From Oenanthe sinensis (taxonomy: Eukaryota; Streptophyta; Magnoliopsida; Apiales; Apiaceae): a stretch of 64,000 nt of DNA. The translations under genes were made by a program, and so were the position numbers. The stretch is from positions 926,631-990,630 of the forward strand of contig CM053802.1 in NCBI GenBank assembly GCA_028671895.1. Reading direction: 5' to 3'. The notes beneath the pieces were generated by a model. That model saw only the letters and a list, made by a program, of their open reading frames with translations, did not search any database and was not told the DNA's origin. This document shows positions 11,959 to 23,120 of this stretch, piece by piece; the first letter of the stretch is position 1, and each line of letters begins with the position of its first letter.

Positions 11959-12856
11959 TCAGCACGGAGACATAGCCTTACTGCGAATTCTGCTTGATCG
12001 CCTTACTGGAGTTGTACTTGCCATACTTACTTCCCGGCCTTTGCTTTCCTGCAGTACAGAAAAGAGACCATTCAGAAATGTGCAATGAAATGAGTTAAAA
12101 GAGAACCTATACTATGACGAAAGAATGCTAAAAACTTTACCTCTTTCCTAAAAACACTCTTCCTTTTTTGTGATGAAGAATCCGCCACATTTGAGAGCTC
12201 TGATTGTGGTGAATACCTTTGATTCTCAACCAAAGGGGCCTTGCTCTGCGATATCATCATTTGTGTGAATAGATAATTGCTGCCATTCTTCACTTCAGAT
12301 TCTAGAAACCTTCTTCTTTTATTACTCTTAAAAGAGTCGTTTGCTTCTTCTCCAATTACAAGCTCTCCAAGCACTCAACTGTAGGAGCCTGGCACTGCCT
12401 GCTAAAATTTTCTGTGGCTACTTTCATTGGACTAACCGCGGATTCAACCTTTTTCATCTTCTCTTCTTCTTTCACACTACATATTGCATTGCTGGTTTGT
12501 ATCTGATGAGCTGCTTTAACAGGTTCCGCATTCTGATGCTGTGTTTCCATAGGCAAAGAATCTTCTTTGCCATTATTCTTTTCAGTAGGGGAAAAAATGT
12601 CTTTACCAGTATTCCTTTGCCTTGACCGGTAAAGAAATCCCAAAGCTAAAAGTATACTCAAAGATACAGCTAGAGCAAGAACTTCATGCTGTAATTTTAT
12701 TTCTTCGTCTTCCATCATCACATTTTCGATATTCAGATGAGTGCTAGGCTCGATTTCAGAAAACATATCTTCTTGCAAATACTTCTACAGTTTCAGCACC
12801 CTGCACCTGGTCAAAAGCAATATCGAATGATAAATCTAAACAATCAAGAAAGCCCA

Positions 12857-12892
<36 letters not shown>

Positions 12893-12955
12893 GAGAGAGA
12901 GAGAGAACATACCAATATTCGTAATGGACATTGGGCTTGATGAATTGAAGTCCAT
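11959..12955 (-). CDS. small single-pass membrane protein, frameshifted
   Basis: Plant protein of unknown function. Exon 1 (12955-12913) encodes MDFNSSSPMSITNI. Exon 2 (12771 or 12768 down to 12141) carries an acidic stretch, then one transmembrane segment (about residues 45-62, VLALAVSLSILLALGFLY) and a basic stop-transfer (RSRQR). Exon 3 (12048-11959) ends with TTPVRRSSRIRSKAMSP. I recall VxLLGEF-VGE and a terminal TPVRRSSRxR motif in an uncharacterised plant family, but this is from memory. Within exon 2 the frame breaks at about 12371-12374: APTVE is followed by a stop in that frame, while the next frame continues as LGELVIGEEAND. One missing base would explain it, and the summed exon length (764 nt) is one short of a multiple of three. 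It could be a real null allele, a pseudogene or a sequence error. Two AG acceptors three bases apart (CAAGAAG) precede exon 2. Confidence 0.7.
12861..12905. repeat. (GT)15(GA)n compound microsatellite
   Basis: Fifteen GT units (12861-12890) followed by a short GA run (to 12905). It lies in intron 1 of the membrane-protein gene, only about 7-50 bases inside the 5' splice site of that minus-strand gene, where it reads as a CT/AC tract. Confidence 0.95.
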
Positions 12956-15305
12956 GCAAGAAGAAGAATCATCCATCTTTCCTCAGAGCTTGTTTATTCT
13001 TATTCGATTATTATCAAGATTTTCAAATAAATTGCAGAATCAAAGAAAATATATCTGGGCACTGCTGTATCAACAATTTTTTCTCTCTATATATATAGAC
13101 ACAATGTATGTAAAAGTAGTATATAGCCGACTCTTTGAATGGTGAAACCCCAGTTTAGTTTACTCTACAGTTAACCAGGCGCCTGACTTGTAACGGCTAC
13201 ATATAACAAATCTTCTCAATTGTTTTTCTTTTTCTTTTTGGGTCTTAATAAAACTGGGCTGGAGTCTACATTGCGGGCTGGCATCCCATTCACAGAACCT
13301 GTAAAGCTTTATACATTCAGGCCCAATTTTTCTGAAGATCGAGCATGGTTTTAAAACATTTCATTCAATCAATTAAATTTTATAAGATAATCTATCAATA
13401 ATTTAAAAATCTGATTAGTTGTTATAAGTTTTGATTTGATGATATTTTGATGATAAATTTATAGAAATATAACAATATTTTGATTAAATTTAAATTATTA
13501 TAAAATTTATGTTATAATAAATTCATATTGGATAATAAATAACCAATAAAATATAATTTGAAAATTAACTACTAATATATCATTGTTATTTTTTCAATAT
13601 GTTATTCTTGTTACCGGATTAATCGTAGCATAGTAATTGTATCATATAAATTTTGATCTAATTAGTATAAATGAAAATACAATACAAATATAAAATTTTA
13701 AAAGCCGATTAATAGAAATTTAATTGAGAATTATGTATTGATGAACTTTTATTTTAGACTTTAACATATTTTATTAATTAAATTGAAATCTAAGATTTCG
13801 ATGACCTTTTATCATCCATAAATCATAAATCTGTGATCAATACAAACTCATTTGCCGTAAATATCTAAGGTTTTTGAAGTGTGTGTATATATACAAGGAT
13901 GAGAATCAAATTATAAATTTGTTTAAAACTAGATTTTCTATTCGATGTCTTTAGATATTTGTTTAATTATAAATTTTTGGTGCCTGACATATTTTATTTT
14001 GTTGTACAATAAAACACAATAATTCCTAGTGTGAAATACGAATATGAGTTGTCTTTGCAAGAAATAGATATCAGAAAATAACAAGCATATATTGTTTTTA
14101 ATCTTAGAAAAAATGGATGGCATCTTGATTATCGTGGTATTTATAAACAAAAATACTGTTCGGCCGTCTCGTCAGATGTCAAATTTAAAATTTCGGTCAC
14201 TAAATTATTATATTAAATTAAATTCTGCAACATTCATATTTATACTATATTGTTAAATTTGAAATATTTATTTTTATTAAAAAAAATTGATCTTATAGTC
14301 GATACTTGTGTAATGAAATCAAATTATTTACACATTTATATTAAATTAATTTGTATTTATTATTATTAACTTCTATATGCCAAAATATATAAATATATGT
14401 TGAATAAAAATATATTTATTATATCTAATTTTTTTTACTATCATTAAACTATCTCTTCAAATTCATTTATTATTTCCAACTCTTTGATCAATTTACATAA
14501 AATAAAAATATATATTATACCCTACAAAAATTTAATATAAATAAATAATTATACTTAAATCTCAGTTGTTTCAATCTCAATTGTTAACTTAAAAAATAGT
14601 ACTGTATATGCAAATGAAGGCATTTGTCATTGACACAGAGACCGTCTTTTTACCACCGTCATCTTACCCAATAGCACAGGGTTTTAAAAATTTAGAGTAT
14701 TCCAAAATTTAAAATTTCTCATTACATAAAAGATATTTTAATAAAAAAGTTCATGTCACTTTCAGAATTTTTAATAATGTATCTTTATAAAACTAATATA
14801 TATTATTTTTTTATATCTTTTAACTAGAAACACTATCTCCTAAAAATAATACGGAAAACATATATATAAATAGATAATAAATTATTAATAACTAGCTAAT
14901 TATCATTTTCAGCTAAAATATATTAATTTTTTTATATTTTCTAAGTAAAATTACTCATATTCTAAAGATAACACGAGAAACATATATATATATATATATT
15001 ATTATATATAATTATTAGTAATTATTTTTTAAATAAAATTATAAAATATTATATATATGCATTATATAAATTATATATAAATTTTAAAATATTAAAATTT
15101 GGGACAGAGCCCCTAATAAGGTTGAGCCGTGCCTGTACTCAGTACTCACTAAACATAGTGAATAAAAAGCAGGGCATATGGAAGAAAGAAGGTGAATTTG
15201 GGTTGAAAGCAGTGCCCTTGATTTGGGACAAAACAGATGCAGATAACTCAGTTGCTTTGGTTAATGCATGACTCACTTACATGGAAGTCACGTGCAGTGA
15301 CTTTG
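12956..15305. other. intergenic spacer, very AT-rich
   Basis: Contains the upstream region of the minus-strand membrane-protein gene, then long stretches of A/T-only sequence (13330-15100). No gene, RNA or complete transposon could be recognised. The segment 14660-15130, ending in GGGACAGAGCCCCTAATAAGG, looks repeat-derived but has no clear edges. Confidence 0.6.
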
Positions 15306-15504
15306 TGACTGGTTCTTTAAACTTAAAATAAGTTACTTATTTCATATTTGTTTTTTACATATTTTTTCTTTTTTTAAGATAAATATTTATTTTAAAATTT
15401 TAAAACCAAATATTATCTTCAAAATAAAAAATAAGTTACTTATTTTCAGAAAAAGTACATATATACCTACTTTTTTCCGGAAATAAGGGCGGCCAAATCA
15501 CCCC
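15306..15504. mobile_element. AT-rich MITE family member, copy A
   Basis: This copy shares its layout and long identical blocks with copies at 42443-42662 and (inverted) 49110-49331. Shared blocks include CTTAAAATAAGTTA, AAAATAAGTTACTTATTTTC, AGAAAAAGTACATATA and TTTTCCGGAAATAAGGGC. The right edge is GGCCAAATCACCCC. Non-coding, about 200 bp. The ends resemble the GCCCGTTTGGC-type termini of short plant DNA elements, but this copy's left end is eroded. Confidence 0.7.
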
Positions 15505-16313
15505 TTTATATGGACTGGGAAAAGCATTTATCTGTTAATTTTCCCAATAAACTTGCTAACTCTTCCATCCATTTCCAAAATAACTTTTATTTTAGCCTCT
15601 TTCTACTGTGTGACTAAAGATTTCACATTTGCACTTTTTTCTGTTAAGTGTTGTTTTCTTGACAAATATGTTGTAACCGAATAATCATCAATCTGTGCGT
15701 GGAACCCTAGAAGAATATGACCTATTATGGGACGTACACTCTACAGACTACTACAGTTCATTACCACAAACGACACGACACATCATCCGGTTATTCTATT
15801 CTACCTCCGACAAAAAACTTGATTCGAAAAACTTAATATCATGGCTATACATTTAGACAAATTGTCTTTTACGTGGGCGAACTGTTTCCCTAACTAAAGA
15901 ATGGCGCTTGGGCTTGTTAGCTATGAGTGAACCTTGGTTAGAGTGATCTAACAGAACACAAAATATATCATAACCTTGGTTAGAGGTGCCCTTGATACAA
16001 GCAATCCAACCATGGACAGTAAAATTTAATCCACGAAATAATTTGGTCTGTAATCAATATCATTGTGATATCAAGATTCATGAGTATGAATAATGAGCTT
16101 AAAAGAACACTCTAGTTTCATTCATAACAAGTGATTCACTCAAACTCTATCAAAGAATTTACACACACACTTTGTTATATCCTATAGGTTGTCAAACTTG
16201 GTGGAAAAACAAGACCATGCAAAAGATTCTTTACTATTCACTAAACTAGTACGATCCTATGCAAATCAATCCATGCAATTTGTCAAACAAGCACAGAAGT
16301 TTCAAAGGAGTGA
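15505..16313. other. 3' flank of IQD gene
   Basis: No gene was seen. The last few hundred bases probably include the 3' UTR of the minus-strand IQD gene. Confidence 0.55.
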
Positions 16314-18069
16314 TTAGAAGTTTTTATCTTCCTGACCATGTGAAACTGCCCTCTGCATTTTAACTCCACTAAAACTAGTTCTTGATGCCATTATCTCATC
16401 CAGGGAAAGCCTCTTCTTTTGCACATCTTCTGGTCTTTGCTTAGGAGCACTAAGGGACCTCACTTTCGCTCTAAAGGACTGTGTCTTTGCCATATAACTA
16501 GGATAGTTAGAATATGGCCGGATGAAACTCTCTCCGCAGACGCTCTTGGCTGGTGTTGCAGGGGTATTGTAGCGGCCAGAATATGCAAATCGTGGAGTGC
16601 TTTGAGCAGTGGAAAACTTATATTGTTCGTCAATGAAGCCCCATTCATTGTCTTTAATTTGTCTATGATCTGGTATGAAAAGACGGGTAGGAATTAGACA
16701 TGTGTGGGGCGACGAGCTAGTGTAGTCATGGGAGTCTTCCCCTGATTCAGAAGCAGAGAAGTTCATTCTCCGTGATCTTGATTTCGACCTTAAAGTGTCC
16801 ATTTCCACTATTTTTGGGCTCTCTTCAGAAGCATTGATTGAAGTTTCATATGAAGCTGATAACCTCTTACTATGATATTCACCTCTTGGCTCCTCAAACT
16901 TTTCCTGAACATAAAGATAAAATACACGACTTTATTCTTAGCCACAAATAATAGAGAAATGGTATAGAAAGTGTAATAGTAATTCTTACCATGGACTTCC
17001 TCTGTAAAATTTCAAGCTGAGATAGATGATCTTTGTTGAAGGAATGATGAGCCCTCTGAGATCGGACAGTGACCTGAGCTCTTATAAGAGCTTGCATATT
17101 ACGAAGAGTGGCAGTAACTCGCTTTCTAACAAGGTAACCTCGAACAAGAGCTTGCAATTTCACCAGACCTTTTAGAGCCCGGAGAGCCTTTCTTGACTGT
17201 CAAATGGCCAATAGTAGTCATTTTAATGGTATGTTACAAATTAAATACAGCTTATAAGAATAGAAATATATCGTAAAGGTATGTAAAATTCTACAGTTTA
17301 AGAATGATGCACATGAAAAACTCCACATCAGTCCAAAGATGATACTCCAAATCTCAAACTGATATAAGAACCAGCCAGACCACAATTTAAAAAACCTAAT
17401 TGCTCAATCACAAGCATAAACAAAGGAACAAGACGGTTAACATAACAGAAAATGGAGCTATAAATAAGTCGACTTAAAAGATATTTTAAGATTTTTAAGA
17501 ATTGGTAACTAAAACACTTTATGGAAATTAAAGCATGATCAAGAACAAGGTACAAACTTGTTATATCATCATTTGCATTCTACTCTGGTCTCTGCTATAT
17601 TAGGCATCAACGAACTTGAAAAAATTGAATGAATATAATACTTATATTTGTGATTAAAATAGGATTCACTCACCAGATAACCCCTAAAAACAGTTTGTAT
17701 CTTAAGTGCAGCCCATCTTTCCCTGCCGCTCACTCGTAGACTTTGTCTACCTTGGCTAGTAAGCCTAACAACTGCAATGGCCGCCTGCGCAGCAGCAACA
17801 GCCGCATCAGCTGCAGCGGCAGTGGCAGCAGCTACAGCAATTGCATGTTTGTTCTGCTCTTTCTCCGTCTCAGTACAAGATCTCAGCCAAGAACTATCAG
17901 TGGCCGGATTAATTGCTGGACTTTGATTTGCAGACCGAGAATTTTTCCCGGACTTGGCAAAACTCCACTTTTTCTTCCCTTTCTGGTCATTCAGACTAAA
18001 AGTATCAACATTTTCTTTATCTTTCTTCATTCCCAGCAGGCCTCTCAACCATCTTGTAGTTTTTCCCAT
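16314..18069 (-). CDS. IQ67-domain protein (IQD family)
   Basis: Three coding exons: 18069-17674, 17196-16990 and 16904-16314, coding for 397 residues. IQD proteins bind calmodulin or CaM-like proteins and act as scaffolds at microtubules, plasma membrane and nucleus. The start [13 protein letters not shown] is the typical IQD N-terminus. The IQ67 region runs about 117-183: [14 protein letters not shown], then [20 protein letters not shown] with its IQ-type motif and the following [20 protein letters not shown]. Exon 1 ends in phase 0 after codon 132, inside the IQ67 region; the family is known for a phase-0 intron after codon 16 of this domain, and this fits. An Ala-rich helix (about 75-100) precedes it. 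The C-terminal half is basic and Ser-rich ([16 protein letters not shown]), as expected for microtubule-associated members. It looks most like the IQD22 branch, though the exact member is not certain. Confidence 0.93.
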
Positions 18070-18078
18070 CTCAAAAGC

Positions 18079-18730
18079 CTGTGATAGATAAACAACCTAT
18101 ATCCTGAAAATCAAATATAAACTTTACAACTGGTGAGAACTAACAAAGCAGTTGTAATTTACTGAAAAAACACTAGGAAGTGATGAAATGAAGTACAGAG
18201 TGTGGATGAAAAGTTTAACAAATACATCAACTCTTTTAATAATACTACAAAGAGATAAAAGACTGGTTTTTAATACACCATCTTTTCTTGTCTTTTTATT
18301 AAAATCTTTTAACATCTGACACTTGCTCGTGAAGAAATGAGTTACAAGACAAAACGACCACAGAATGAAACAGATTTAAACAAGAATCTAAAATTTAAAA
18401 ACTGAAAGTTTTACCAACCAATTAGACAAGATTTTACAGACAAAATCAGTGAAAATAAAAGATACTAATTATGACAATTAAACAAACCCTCTTGTTATGA
18501 AAAGCTTTGCCTACCTTTCCCGATTCAAAACCAAAGCTTCCTCTTGTAAAAAAACATACAGAAGGCATAATCATTTATATCTCTTACTTTTCTCGCAATA
18601 AACATGCAAACTCTCTATACAGTGAAAACAAACAAACAATTACAGACAACATGCAAGAAACAACTTATTGATAAGTAATAATCATCACATAAAAGAAAAT
18701 AATATGTAGGAATTTATTTATCCACGTTAC
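18079..18730 (-). other. probable leader intron of IQD gene
   Basis: On the minus strand an acceptor (TATCACAG) precedes the start codon by 10 bases, and a good donor (TTAGAAG/GTAACG) lies at 18730. The leader exon would cover about 18731-18910. Introns in the 5' UTR are common in IQD genes, but this model is inferred from splice signals only. Confidence 0.5.
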
Positions 18731-18879
18731 CTTCTAAAATTCAAATGCAGCTTGAGTTCTATTTCCTCCAATGATAAACTCCCAAAACTTTAAAGTACCC
18801 TCTTTTATTCTCTAACTTTTCCCACACACACACACACAAACTTTTAGCTCTGCTGTACAAATTTCAGAATTTTTATCCC

Positions 18880-18914
18880 CCCTCTCTCTCAGTCTCTCTC
18901 TCTCTCTCTCTCTC
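18880..18914. repeat. (CT)n microsatellite in IQD leader
   Basis: CT dinucleotides interrupted once by CAGT. On the minus strand this is a GA-rich tract, probably in or just upstream of the transcribed leader of the IQD gene; GA-rich leader and core-promoter tracts are frequent in plants. Confidence 0.9.
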
Positions 18915-21900
18915 AAAATTTTCACTATTTTTGGGTCTTCCCAAGTCTGTCCTTGGTCCTAAGCTATCAGTTTCAACTTTAATTAAAACCCTTTTTTCTT
19001 GGCCTTCTTTACAGCTGACCAAAATGGGCATCTCCAAGAAAGTGTAATATGATAGTTGATACTTGATACATACATACTGTAAAAATTTAAGGGAGTCATT
19101 AAGGCACATACCCAAAAAAAGCGGATAATTGTGATGGGTTCTTCTCTGTATCAATCAAAAGCTGCATAGAGAAAGATCTTCATCACTGCAATGCCCCAGT
19201 CTATAAAATAATTTCTTGTAATATACACAGCTCTAAACCCGTGCCTACTAACTCTAAAGCCTTAGGAGTCACCGGTTTGTTCTAGTTGACAGTAACATGT
19301 ATAATTCTCCTTTCTATTATTAATTAATATATTATTTTTATAAATATCGTGTAAATTTATTCATAAATAATTAATGTGCGTGTGAACTGATACAAGTTTG
19401 TAATTGGAGAATAAAAATAATTTTAGGTGTGTATAATCTTGTTTTAAAAAGTAATAATTATTATAAAATTCAATTTGTCTTAACATTTCATTAAACATGA
19501 AACGTCTGATTATTTGTTTATGCGCTAGACCACGTCATCCTATCTGTTTTCTCTCAAATGAATTTAGTAGATTATACGGGTGAAAAGTTAAAAATATTTG
19601 AGGGGTTGGAGTGACTACTAACAATAGAGATGTAACCCATTTAGTTTTAGAACATCTCCGGCCTCAAAATTTAAACCTTTTAGAACTTGTTACAAATATT
19701 ATAAAACTCTCTAATGCATTGATTCACCGTTATTAATAGTAATACAAAATGTACTCTAATTGGAGTAAATCGTCAAGCCAAAAATAGGTTGTTAGTAGTT
19801 TAGTTAACAAGAACAAAAACAAGATTTCATCTTTTCTGATAAAGAATTACAAGCAAGATCATCGGAATCAACATATATATTGTCGAAGATTCTCTGATAC
19901 ACACTGCCATTTAAATTATTACAGTCACCTTCTGATGTTTCTTCTTCTCTAAGCTACCAAATTGGCTCTTTCTTCCCATACTAAAAATTTAAACTTTATA
20001 TCTAATGACGACATTAATCTACTTAAATATTATATTTCTCTGCCACAAGTCACTTTTGATCCTAAAAGATTATTTCTCTTCTTGTTTTTACTATTTAAGT
20101 CCCCCCTCCTTACCTTCCATTCTCTTCCCTTCCTAACTTGTTTGGTTAACTTTTTCCTATCTTGTTTGGTTAACTTTTTTTAGTATTGTCCAGTGACACA
20201 ATGCAGAGAACTTATTTATAACTTCCACGGTAAATAATTCTCATCAAAATAAATACACTCCTGTTAACCCTCGAAATTTGAAAGCTGCTAATGCAGGATT
20301 TTTCCAAAGTAGGTGTCAGTAATAATCTATTTGATACTTATTATAATATAATTTATTTAAAATGATTTTCTTTCAAATTAATTTGAATGCTTAAGTAACT
20401 TTCCAGATTTCAATTTCTAAGAAAAAATTTGTTGAAATTATTTATTTTAATATTTTTGAAATTACATTTATAATTATTAAAATTATAGTATACATAAAAT
20501 TTAAAGTAAGTGTTATATGTATATCAACATGTCCAATATACTTGTCAATATAACTCTTTGGATTTGAAGTGCTATTTGAGGACTTATTTCCCATTTATGA
20601 CATTCTGGACATTTCATCTAAAAAATGTGTCATATGAGTCTTTTTCTCTCGGATTTGTTATAAATTTCAATCTCTAAAGAAAAATTATTAAAATTATTTT
20701 TTTAATATTTTAAAATGTATTTATCCTTATTAAAATTATAGTATTTAATTAAAAAAATATTTTTCATATAATTTGAAGTTGGTAATATGAGGTTTAATAT
20801 CCCTAATTCATGTAGTGTTGTGATCATAATTTTTTTTATCATTTTTATATTCATATGTATATGACTTTATCGCTAACTTGATTATGTACCGTCAACTTGT
20901 TAGATTTATTGTGTTTTCGGTGATTATTATTTGTTACATAAATTTACAAAAAATAATATACATTTGAAGAATTTAGTACTATGACTTTTCCTCTTGTATA
21001 TGGTCAGTCGGTCATAATAGATTGGAAAATAGTGAAAAAAATAATTAAATCAAAAATTTAAATAGATGAGATTAAAAAGATATATTATACACATATAAAT
21101 ATTAATTATAAAAAATAAATATGATATATGATCTGAAATAATTAAGTAGACAAATATTAATTACAAAACAATTAATATGCATTAATAATATGTGATATTA
21201 ATATATAATTATTATGTAGGTGTTAAATGATTGTTTCATATAATTAAATTATAATATATATTTTTTAGATATGGGTTAATTTGTCATTTTCCACTATTAA
21301 ATTTGTTAATATTGTCCTATTATATATATAATAGATGTATGCCATTTTTATTGACAGCGTTATCTATGCAGATGGACTAGATAGGGTTGATGATGCACAC
21401 TTAAAAAGGGATTTAAATTTTACTATTAAGCCCCATAAATCAGGCGCAACAGTAGGTCGAATAATTTATTGACAAATTCGAATTTGTTAAATTCGAGTTC
21501 GATATTTATCGTTCAAATTTTAACTTCTTTTGGTTTTTCAAGAATAATTAAATTTGAACCTCATTTTATGAATTGCAGTTCGAATGATGATTAGGTACAG
21601 ATCTTTTATTTTGTTTGCTTACATATCTCATCAAATAGCTAGGAATGTCATAATGTATAATGCAAGTGTGCTAGGTATGGGGCATTCCCATGCTTGTTTT
21701 TTCTGACTTATAAAGATAGCCAATTAGGCTATAAACTTTCAAGAGTGTTTTTTAATGTAAAATTTACGGTTAAGATTTTAATTAACTTAACTACATAACA
21801 TCTATTCTAATTGAAATGAGCAAATACATACATTAATCTATATAAACATTGCCGTTTGTATTGGACTTTAAGACTTTATCTTTTATTTGTTTCGTCTGAC

Positions 21901-23120
21901 ATTATATGTTACTTGATATTTTAACACATATGCATTGAAAAGATATAATTAAAAAAAATGTAAAGTTTTATTACTGTTAAAATAATTATTTAGAAAAAAG
22001 TATTTTAATAATAATTTATATATTTTAAAAAATATATAAAACTTTTAAGGAATGAGTAATTTGAAAAGGGACAGAGTGAAAACCATTGACTAACACGTAA
22101 TGCGACAAGATTTGATTATTCAAACACAAAGTACGGACACGAGTCCAGTCCAAACATAGCTGTTTGGAACCAGGAAAGAGGACTGGAGCCCAAATTAAGA
22201 AGAAAATCAAAGTCTATACAGCTCCGGAATGGGCCTCCACTTTCGAATATTCTTGTTTTCTCACATTTGTCCAATAATAAAAACGAGTTTCTTGATTTAA
22301 TTTAATCATTACTAATATCAGCATGGGCCAGTCAGTTTGGTAAAGGTCCACAGTCCACTACACTGCCACAGTTTTAAGCACTACGATGTATAGTAGGTCA
22401 ACCAACCGAGTCAAAGTGGCTCGAAATATAATGATTTTTCGTCAGGTGGGGATCATTTCGCAACAATTCTAATCCATCTTTGTATAAACATTAATTATCG
22501 AACTAGGAAGAACATGTTGTATTTAATATGAGACTTCTAGGTCAGGTTTTGATGTTTGTTTTAAGAAATTATCATTCCCGGACCATTACTTGTTTTTCTA
22601 AAAAATTGCTGATATTTTCGGTACATTTCTATGAGATCGTAATATTTAGTTTAGTCAATACAGTATGTTTATATCTGCTATTTGTTTGCTGTTATACACA
22701 TGCTTATCATACTATACACCAACTATTACTTTCGAGTTTCAATCAAAGTCATGTTTGATACTCAGTCAACACCTCGGCTTGAATAAGCAGGATCAATAGC
22801 AATTGGTTGCTTTATATTTACCAATATGCAAGACCAAAAACAAAGGGAAAAAAACTTGACTAAAACGAAGTGCATGTCTCCCTGCAAATAACAATAGCTT
22901 GTTTCTACGACAGGTTACTGGTTAAAATATAGAGAGCATCAGAGCAAACATTAAACTGCTTCCATTCCGACCTTACTCTACTTATGCGGGAGTCTTGTAC
23001 ACCATGCACGACTCAATAAAGGTCTTTCACTTAAAATACATTTTAATCCAAAATATTAAGGGATATAAACAAAACATGAAACCTCCGATCTTTATCAGTA
23101 CTTTTGACCTAATAGGTTCT
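18915..23120. other. intergenic spacer, no gene recognised
   Basis: About 4.2 kb, including the IQD promoter and the 3' flank of the Aux/IAA gene. It contains a short tandem duplication CTTGTTTGGTTAACTTTTT (about 20137-20180) and a decayed direct repeat (listed separately). The open frames (19962-20183, 22025-22210, 22528-22758) are hydrophobic A/T-derived readings with no domain. Confidence 0.6.
20392..20790. repeat. decayed direct repeat pair
   Basis: A block at about 20405-20515 (CAATTTCTAAGAAAAAATT ... ATTAAAATTATAGTAT ... AATTTAAAGTAAGT) is repeated in the same order at about 20665-20785 (CAATCTCTAAAGAAAAATT ... ATTAAAATTATAGTAT ... AATTTGAAGTTGGT). Probably an old local duplication or two copies of one A/T-rich repeat; no termini were identified. 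Confidence 0.55.
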
